Positions 41,264 to 45,424 of a stretch of 45,424 nucleotides of DNA are shown piece by piece; within the stretch, counting starts at the first letter, position 1; each line of letters opens with the position of its first letter. Below the pieces are notes generated by a model that was not told where the DNA came from, made no database searches, and saw nothing but the letters and a program-made list of their open reading frames with translations. The translations under genes were made by a program, and so were the position numbers. Origin of the DNA: CAYNGH01 sp964396845 (GTDB taxonomy: Bacteria > Vulcanimicrobiota > JAJTBE01 > CAYNGH01); assembly GCA_964396845.1 (NCBI GenBank), contig CAYNGH010000009.1:1-45424 (forward strand), written 5' to 3'.

Positions 41264-41686
41264 TTGTCAACACAGCGAAGACGCAACACAAAACAAAGGC
41301 AGATAATCCTGGAAGAACTGCGCAAGGTTGATACTCATCCCACCGCCGACGAGGTTTATGAGATGGTTCGCCAGCGTCTTCCCAGGGTAAGCCTGGGGAC
41401 TGTTTATCGTAATCTGGACAATCTGGAGAAAACAGGCCAGATCCGCAGGGCAGGCCTGGGTATTAACCAAAAACGTTTTGACGGCAATGCAAATGATCAT
41501 TATCACATGCGTTGCCTCCACTGCAACGGGGTATATGACACTCCGGCTGTTTCCGAGGATTTAATCAAAAGTGCCATCCAGGAAGTCAGTGATTCCACGG
41601 GCTTTATTATCATTGGCCACCAGGTGGAGTTCACCGGCACCTGTCCCCGATGTCAGAAAAACAAACCGGCAAACGAAGACAGTTAG
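41264..41686 (+). CDS. perR: Fur-family regulator, probably PerR
   Basis: A 140-residue ferric-uptake-type repressor. The winged helix covers about 1-80 (TADEVYEMV, LGTVYRNLDNLE as recognition helix). The dimerisation domain has HYHMRCLHCNGVYD with the first zinc CxxC and CPRCQKN with the second, i.e. the structural Cys4 zinc site. Metal-sensing His residues precede the first Cys. Because the genes that follow are rubrerythrin, tpx, superoxide reductase and ferritins, a peroxide sensor (PerR) is more likely than Fur or Zur; inference from context. The start is TTG at 41264, eight bases after AAGGAGG. Confidence 0.85.
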   Translation: MSTQRRRNTKQRQIILEELRKVDTHPTADEVYEMVRQRLPRVSLGTVYRNLDNLEKTGQIRRAGLGINQKRFDGNANDHYHMRCLHCNGVYDTPAVSEDLIKSAIQEVSDSTGFIIIGHQVEFTGTCPRCQKNKPANEDS

Positions 41687-41735
41687 ATAATTTTTGCACC
41701 TTGTTGGTGTTTTTTATTATGAAAGGAGAAAACAT

Positions 41736-42308
41736 ATGCACGAAATGACCGCGGCAAATCTGAGAAGCGCCCACGGGGGAGAATCCATGGCCAGGATGCG
41801 TTACGGAGTGTGGGCTGATGTGGCGTTAAAAGAAGGCTTCCCCAATGTGGCCAGGCTTTTCAAGGCCATATCTTATGCCGAGAAAGTTCATGGAAGCAAT
41901 CATTTCAATGTCCTTGGCGACGTGGAAGGTGATTTTCTGGTAGCCTCCATGGCTGGTTTTGGCGTGGGGACAACCTCCCAGAACCTCGAAGGTGCCCGCA
42001 ACGGCGAACTTTTTGAAATTGAAGAAATGTATCCCGCATATATCGAAGTTGCCATCAAACAGGGAGAAAAGGAAGCAAAAAAGAGCTTCCATTATGCCAT
42101 TTCAGCAGAAAAAATCCACGCGGAGATGTATCGTAAGGCCAGAGAAACCGTGGATCAGGGCAGGGATATTGAACTGGACACCGTTTACATCTGCCCGGTA
42201 TGTGGTTATACCCACGAGGGCGAACCCCCGGCCTTATGTCCCGTCAGCGGTACTCCCAGGGAAGAATTTGTGGCCTTCCCCAAAGATGGCGATCTGACCT
42301 TGGTCTGA
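41736..42308 (+). CDS. rbr: Rubrerythrin with one Cys replaced by Ser in the rubredoxin site
   Basis: Rubrerythrin reduces hydrogen peroxide to water with electrons from rubredoxin. The diiron four-helix domain shows Glu16 (GGESMAR), Glu49/His52 (AEKVH), Glu94 or Glu97 (EIEEMYP) and Glu125/His128 (AEKIH). The C-terminal rubredoxin-like site is CPVCG (153, 156) and CPVSG: position 171, normally the fourth Cys, is Ser (AGC codon). This may change or destroy the FeS4 centre. The frame is open to 41694, but AAAGGAG seven bases before the ATG at 41736 gives 190 residues. It lies 49 bases after perR. Confidence 0.92.
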   Translation: MHEMTAANLRSAHGGESMARMRYGVWADVALKEGFPNVARLFKAISYAEKVHGSNHFNVLGDVEGDFLVASMAGFGVGTTSQNLEGARNGELFEIEEMYPAYIEVAIKQGEKEAKKSFHYAISAEKIHAEMYRKARETVDQGRDIELDTVYICPVCGYTHEGEPPALCPVSGTPREEFVAFPKDGDLTLV

Positions 42309-42318
42309 TTTAAAAAAG

Positions 42319-42350
42319 AAAGTTCCCGGCATTTCCTGCGGGAACTTTTT
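42319..42350 (+). terminator. Intrinsic terminator after the rubrerythrin gene
   Basis: AAAGTTCCCG (42319-42328) and CGGGAACTTT (42339-42348) form a perfect ten-base-pair stem with a ten-base loop; TTTTTT follows. It separates perR-rbr from tpx. Confidence 0.88.
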
Positions 42351-42379
42351 TATAGCGGGAGTAATTGAATTCACAAGAA

Positions 42380-42418
42380 GACCTCCGGAAGTTTTCCGGG
42401 GGTCAGTGAAAAAGGAGG
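42380..42418 (+). promoter_or_regulatory. Leader hairpin with anti-Shine-Dalgarno sequence before tpx
   Basis: GACCTCCGGAA (42380-42390) and TTCCGGGGGTC (42394-42404) form an 11-base-pair stem with one G-U pair and a three-base loop. No U-tract follows, so it is not a terminator. CCTCC in the 5' arm (42382-42386) is complementary to the tpx ribosome site GGAGG (42414-42418). The hairpin and the CCTCC:GGAGG pairing exclude one another, so this could switch translation. Confidence 0.4.
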
Positions 42419-42425
42419 CATTATC

Positions 42426-42953
42426 ATGATTGAAAGAAAAAACGAGGTTACCCTTCACGGCAATCCCATGACTCTGATGGGGCCACGGCTTGAGGCAGGC
42501 AATCCCATGCCTGATGCCACGGTTCTGGATAACGATCTGAACCCGATGAAAATTTCCCGGTTCCGGGGAAAGACTCTGATTATTTCGTCGGTGCCTTCCC
42601 TGGATACTCCCGTGTGTGATATGGAAACCCGCCGGTTCAACCGGGAAGCAACAAGCCTGGGAGATCATGTGGAGATCCTTACCATCAGCGTTGATCTTCC
42701 CTTTGCTCAGAAACGCTGGTGCGCCGCCACCGGAGTTGACAGGGTCCATACTCTGTCGGATCACCGGGAAGTGGAATTCGGCCAGAAATTCGGAGTCCTT
42801 ATTAAAGAACTTCGCCTGCTGGCCCGCACTGTGTTTGTGGTTGATTCCGATGGTATTATCAGGTACATTCAGCGGGTAGAGGAAGTTGCCCAGGAACCGG
42901 ATTACGACCAGGTTATTGAAGCGGTAAAAAGCCTGGAGAAGGTGAAGGCATAA
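42426..42953 (+). CDS. tpx: Thiol peroxidase (Tpx, atypical 2-Cys peroxiredoxin)
   Basis: Tpx reduces hydrogen and alkyl peroxides using thioredoxin. The family core SSVPSLDTPVCDMETRRFN (54-72, in parts) holds the peroxidatic Cys64; the resolving Cys99 lies in FAQKRWCAATG. The family N-terminus with VTLHGNPMTLMG is present. At 175 residues it is normal. AAGGAGG lies seven bases before the ATG. It has its own leader after the rubrerythrin terminator and is followed by the superoxide reductase gene after 91 bases with no terminator, so they are probably co-transcribed. Confidence 0.95.
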   Translation: MIERKNEVTLHGNPMTLMGPRLEAGNPMPDATVLDNDLNPMKISRFRGKTLIISSVPSLDTPVCDMETRRFNREATSLGDHVEILTISVDLPFAQKRWCAATGVDRVHTLSDHREVEFGQKFGVLIKELRLLARTVFVVDSDGIIRYIQRVEEVAQEPDYDQVIEAVKSLEKVKA

Positions 42954-43044
42954 TTCGAATACCATAAAAAAGGGAAGGAGGAGGATGGGGATATCCCTGC
43001 AGGTTGCAGAAAGATAAAAAATTCATTTTACAAGGAGGAAAAAA

Positions 43045-43428
43045 TTGACAAAACTTTTGCAAATTTACAAGTGTGAAATATGTGGAAATGTGGTGGAGGT
43101 GCTCCATACCGGCGCCGGCGCTCTGGTGTGCTGTAAGGTTGAGATGGTTCTCATGGAGGAGCAGACCGCAGAAATGAAAACTGAAAAACATGTGCCGGTT
43201 ATAAGCGACGAAAACGGCGCATACAAAGTGTTTGTAGGAAGCACTCCCCACCCCATGATTGAGAAGCATTATATTGAATGGGTTCAGCTCATATCCGGCG
43301 ACAAGACCTACCGGATATTCATGCACCCGGAACAGGAACCCGGAGCAGTGTTTGAATGCAAGCCACAGCCGGTATGGGCCAGGGAATATTGTAACATACA
43401 CGGACTTTGGAAAGGAGAAAAAGCATAA
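43045..43428 (+). CDS. dfx: Desulfoferrodoxin (superoxide reductase, 2Fe-SOR)
   Basis: It reduces superoxide to hydrogen peroxide without producing oxygen, a typical anaerobe defence. The N-terminal desulforedoxin domain has Cys10, Cys13, Cys29, Cys30 (KCEICG, VCCKVE). The catalytic iron site is complete: Glu47-Lys48-His49 (TEKHVPVI), His69 (TPHPM), His75 (EKHYIEW), Cys116 and His119 (YCNIHGLW). At 127 residues it is full length. The start is TTG six bases after AAGGAGG. The stop overlaps the ferritin start by one base. The peroxide it makes can be removed by Tpx and rubrerythrin nearby. Confidence 0.96.
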   Translation: MTKLLQIYKCEICGNVVEVLHTGAGALVCCKVEMVLMEEQTAEMKTEKHVPVISDENGAYKVFVGSTPHPMIEKHYIEWVQLISGDKTYRIFMHPEQEPGAVFECKPQPVWAREYCNIHGLWKGEKA

Positions 43429-43913
43429 TGATCAGCAAAACCATGCAGGATGCAATCAATGAACAGATGAAAAACGAACTCTTTTCATCCTATCTTTATC
43501 TTTCAATGGCGGCATACTTTGCCGACGAGGGTTGGGACGGGATGGCCGCCTGGATGCACAAACAGGCCGACGAGGAAAAAGAGCATGGAATGAAGTTCTT
43601 CAATTATCTGGTAGAAAGGGAGGGCCGGGTTGAACTCAAGGCCATAGACAAGCCCAAGCATTCATGGGAATCCCCCCTGGACGCTTTCCGGGAGGCCCTT
43701 GAGCACGAGAAGTTCATCACCGCCAAAATTCACGAGCTTTACGAGAAGGCCACCGAAGAAAAGGACAGCGCCACCAGGATTTTCCTGGAATGGTATGTGG
43801 ACGAACAGGTGGAGGAAGAAGCCTCGGTATCCAAGATTGTCCAGATGCTGGAGCGGATTGACGGGCATATGTCAGGGATGTATATGCTGGATTCCCAGCT
43901 GGCCAAGCGGTAA
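43428..43913 (+). CDS. Ferritin (first copy)
   Basis: A 161-residue FtnA-type iron-storage ferritin. The ferroxidase residues fall at the E. coli FtnA positions: Glu17, Glu50, His53, Glu94, Gln127, Glu130 (QADEEKEH and DEQVEEEA). No heme-binding Met marks bacterioferritin. The frame is open to 43407, but AAAGGAG ten bases before the ATG at 43428 gives the usual start. It overlaps the dfx stop by one base. Storing iron alongside removal of superoxide and peroxide limits Fenton damage. Confidence 0.95.
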   Translation: MISKTMQDAINEQMKNELFSSYLYLSMAAYFADEGWDGMAAWMHKQADEEKEHGMKFFNYLVEREGRVELKAIDKPKHSWESPLDAFREALEHEKFITAKIHELYEKATEEKDSATRIFLEWYVDEQVEEEASVSKIVQMLERIDGHMSGMYMLDSQLAKR

Positions 43914-43955
43914 ATCACTGTCTGACAATGTCTGAATGGAAAGGAGGTACTTCTG

Positions 43956-44441
43956 ATGATTGGCGATAAAATGCGAAAAAAAATGAATGAGCAGATCAAG
44001 CATGAGCTTGATTCCGCTTATCTATACCGGGCCATGGCGGCATATTTTCACAGTGTTGACTGGAACGGAATGGCATCTTGGATGCTCCATCAGGCTGATG
44101 AAGAAGAAGAACATGCAATGAAGTTCTTCCATCACATAATCGAACGGGAAGGCAGGGTTGAGCTTCTGGGCCTCAAGGAACCCAATCTGAGCTGGGATAA
44201 CTCCCTGGGTGCCTGGAAGGATGCTCTTGCCCACGAGAAGTTCATCACGGGACGGATTAACGAGCTGATGAAGCTTGCAGTGGAAGAAAAAGACTACCCG
44301 GCAATAATCCTTCTCAAGTGGTTCATCGATGAACAGGTGGAAGAAGAGAGATCCGTTCACGAGGTAGTGAAGATCCTGGATCGGATCAACCGGGATCCCG
44401 GCGCTATGTATGAGCTGGACAACCGGCTGGCTAAGAGATAA
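43956..44441 (+). CDS. Ferritin (second copy)
   Basis: A tandem paralogue of the first ferritin, again 161 residues with no insertion or deletion, and the same ferroxidase positions (Glu17, Glu50, His53, Glu94, Gln127, Glu130; QADEEEEH and DEQVEEER). The two share the ending LDxxLAKR. They may assemble as a mixed shell or serve different conditions. AAAGGAGG lies about seven bases before the ATG. A terminator follows, closing the oxidative-stress block. Confidence 0.95.
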   Translation: MIGDKMRKKMNEQIKHELDSAYLYRAMAAYFHSVDWNGMASWMLHQADEEEEHAMKFFHHIIEREGRVELLGLKEPNLSWDNSLGAWKDALAHEKFITGRINELMKLAVEEKDYPAIILLKWFIDEQVEEERSVHEVVKILDRINRDPGAMYELDNRLAKR

Positions 44442-44480
44442 CCCAAAAGGTAACATTGACAGCTACAGAACAAAATAGAC

Positions 44481-44510
44481 AAGGGCGGATTCACATCCGC
44501 CCTTATTTTA
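44481..44510. terminator. Intrinsic terminator after the ferritin genes
   Basis: AAGGGCGGAT (44481-44490) and ATCCGCCCTT (44495-44504) form a perfect ten-base-pair stem with a four-base loop, followed by ATTTTATTATTT. It sits between the convergent ferritin and S1-protein genes. The U-tract is better on the plus strand. Confidence 0.87.
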
Positions 44511-44535
44511 TTATTTGCAAGAACCGGGGCTGATA

Positions 44536-45424
44536 CTAATCGTCGCTGATGGAAACCGCATAGGGGTTTTTCTTTTCTTCTATTTTTTCCTGGGGTTGAG
44601 TTTCTTCTTTCGTTGTTACTGCCTCAGGTTCTTTTATGGATGCAGTTTCCGGTTTGATTTCCGGGTTTTTTTCTGTTTCAGGTTCCTCAATGGTTTCATT
44701 TTTAGTTTCAGTGGATTCCACCTGGGCCGAGGTATTATCTTCCCGGGCTTTTTCCTTCATTTTTGCCCGGAGAATATCCCCGATGGAAGCTCCCTCACCG
44801 CTGGATCCGGAAACCTGGCTTGTGGAAGGACCGCTGTTGTACCGGCTCACATCATCCCTGGTTCCGGTGGTTACCGCCTGCTTTATGGAAAGAAGCATCC
44901 GCCGGCCTGTGGGGTTTAGCTCCAGAATCTTCACATCCACCGGCTGGTTTTCTTTTATCACATCATCGGGTCTGTTGATGCGCCGATCTGCAATCTCGCC
45001 AATGGGAACAACCCCCTCAACGCCTTCGGCAACCTCCACAAAGGCATATTTCGGGGCCACCTTGGTGACAGTGCCTTTGATAACATCACCGATTTTAACC
45101 CTCTCGCCGATGGAGAACCATGGATCCGGCAGTGCCTGACGAATGGACAGGGAAATCCTCTCCCGATCGGTGTCAACCTTGAGTACCATTACATCAACTT
45201 CCTGGCTCACCTTGAGAACCTCGCTGGGGTGTTTAATCCGTTTCCAAGATATTTCAGATATGTGAACCAGACCGTCCACGCCTCCCAGGTTAATAAAAGC
45301 GCCAAAGTTGGTAAGCCGGGCAACTGTGCCCCTGACAATCTGTCCCTCGTAAAGGCTTTTCATGGTTTCTTCCTTCATCCGGGATCGTTCTTCTTCCAGG
45401 ACTTTCTTTCGGGAAAGGACCACC
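44536..45424 (-). CDS. S1-domain RNA-binding protein (ribosomal protein S1-like), 5' end missing
   Basis: The frame is open at the window edge, so only the C-terminal 296 or so residues are seen. The text LSRKKVLEEER just inside the edge is the usual linker before an S1 repeat, showing that earlier repeats are missing. Two S1 (OB-fold) repeats are complete: about 25-95 (LTNFGAFINLGGVDGLVHIS) and about 105-180 (KYAFVEVAEGVEGVVPIGEI). The tail (about 200-295) is low-complexity Thr/Glu/Lys-rich and ends KKNPYAVSISDD. It is either a short Bacillota-type S1 homologue or the S1 half of an IspH-S1 fusion; the part outside would decide. S1 proteins bind mRNA on the ribosome. Confidence 0.88.
   Translation of the reverse strand, partial: VVLSRKKVLEEERSRMKEETMKSLYEGQIVRGTVARLTNFGAFINLGGVDGLVHISEISWKRIKHPSEVLKVSQEVDVMVLKVDTDRERISLSIRQALPDPWFSIGERVKIGDVIKGTVTKVAPKYAFVEVAEGVEGVVPIGEIADRRINRPDDVIKENQPVDVKILELNPTGRRMLLSIKQAVTTGTRDDVSRYNSGPSTSQVSGSSGEGASIGDILRAKMKEKAREDNTSAQVESTETKNETIEEPETEKNPEIKPETASIKEPEAVTTKEETQPQEKIEEKKNPYAVSISDD

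Noticed and set aside
41083..41325. 80-codon minus-strand frame opposite the perR start
   Set aside because: Overlaps the well-supported perR start and its ribosome site; no ribosome site of its own was seen.
42985..43017. Ten-codon frame (MGISLQVAER) before dfx with AGGAGG next to it
   Set aside because: The purine run ends directly at the ATG, too close for normal initiation, and the frame is too short to judge.
1..45424. Mobile elements, CRISPR arrays, prophage, toxin-antitoxin pairs, tRNA or rRNA genes
   Set aside because: Looked for on both strands; no repeat-spacer pattern, transposase, integrase or cloverleaf sequence was recognised. A tRNAscan and Infernal run would settle the RNA genes.

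Overview
The window looks like a draft-genome scaffold (ten Ns at 27090-27099) from an anaerobic bacterium of Bacillota-like type. The evidence is the gene order ffh-rpsP-khpA-ylqD-rimM-trmD, ylqD being typical of Bacillota. Further support comes from strong AGGAGG-type ribosome binding sites with frequent TTG and GTG starts, and from an oxygen-defence block built on rubrerythrin, superoxide reductase and thiol peroxidase under a Fur/PerR regulator. I cannot place it to genus. No rRNA, tRNA, CRISPR array, transposase, integrase or phage gene was seen.

Layout. 1-1971 (+): two exported proteins, an Asp-rich coiled-coil protein and a PQQ-type propeller lipoprotein. 1956-5871 (-): the translation and secretion operon trmD, rimM, ylqD, khpA, rpsP, ffh, with a consensus promoter before ffh and an internal terminator-like hairpin before rimM. 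5888-6745 (-): an exported class I amidotransferase. 6889-8727 (+): pdxT, a YjbQ-family gene and a SAM hydroxide adenosyltransferase, tightly packed. 8724-16839 (-): a DUF2400 protein, then mostly envelope proteins (Tyr/Arg-rich secreted protein, 735-residue propeller lipoprotein, caspase-like lipoprotein, a copper-amine-oxidase-N-like protein and a BsuPI-domain protein around pgi).

17006-26714 (+): SixA-type phosphatase, DNA polymerase IV, a YbdK-type carboxylate-amine ligase, a secreted alpha/beta hydrolase, a HEAT-repeat protein, an M20 peptidase, and two tandem 360-residue secreted EF-hand proteins whose promoters share the same architecture. 26826-30138 (-): a small protein with two MPxxNEPYG repeats, an HD-GYP protein, an SDR, a Cys-rich DUF6485 protein and a second YjbQ. 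30273-33337 (+): ferredoxin-fused aldo/keto reductase, XRE/S24-like regulator, ogt, birA. 33413-38808 (-): threonine synthase, then a contiguous kinase, Ppx/GppA and diguanylate cyclase cassette. 39148-44441 (+): a GltS-type transporter, then perR, rubrerythrin, tpx, dfx and two ferritins. 44536-45424 (-): the 3' part of an S1-domain protein.

How the parts fit. The perR block is a coherent peroxide, superoxide and iron-handling unit for an anaerobe exposed to air. The kinase/Ppx/GGDEF cassette and the separate HD-GYP protein point to second-messenger signalling. An unusual share of the window encodes exported proteins. The most unusual signals are the twin EF-hand proteins with their conserved promoters, the small repeat peptide beside the assembly gap, the rubrerythrin with a Ser in place of its last rubredoxin Cys, and a possible anti-Shine-Dalgarno hairpin in front of tpx.
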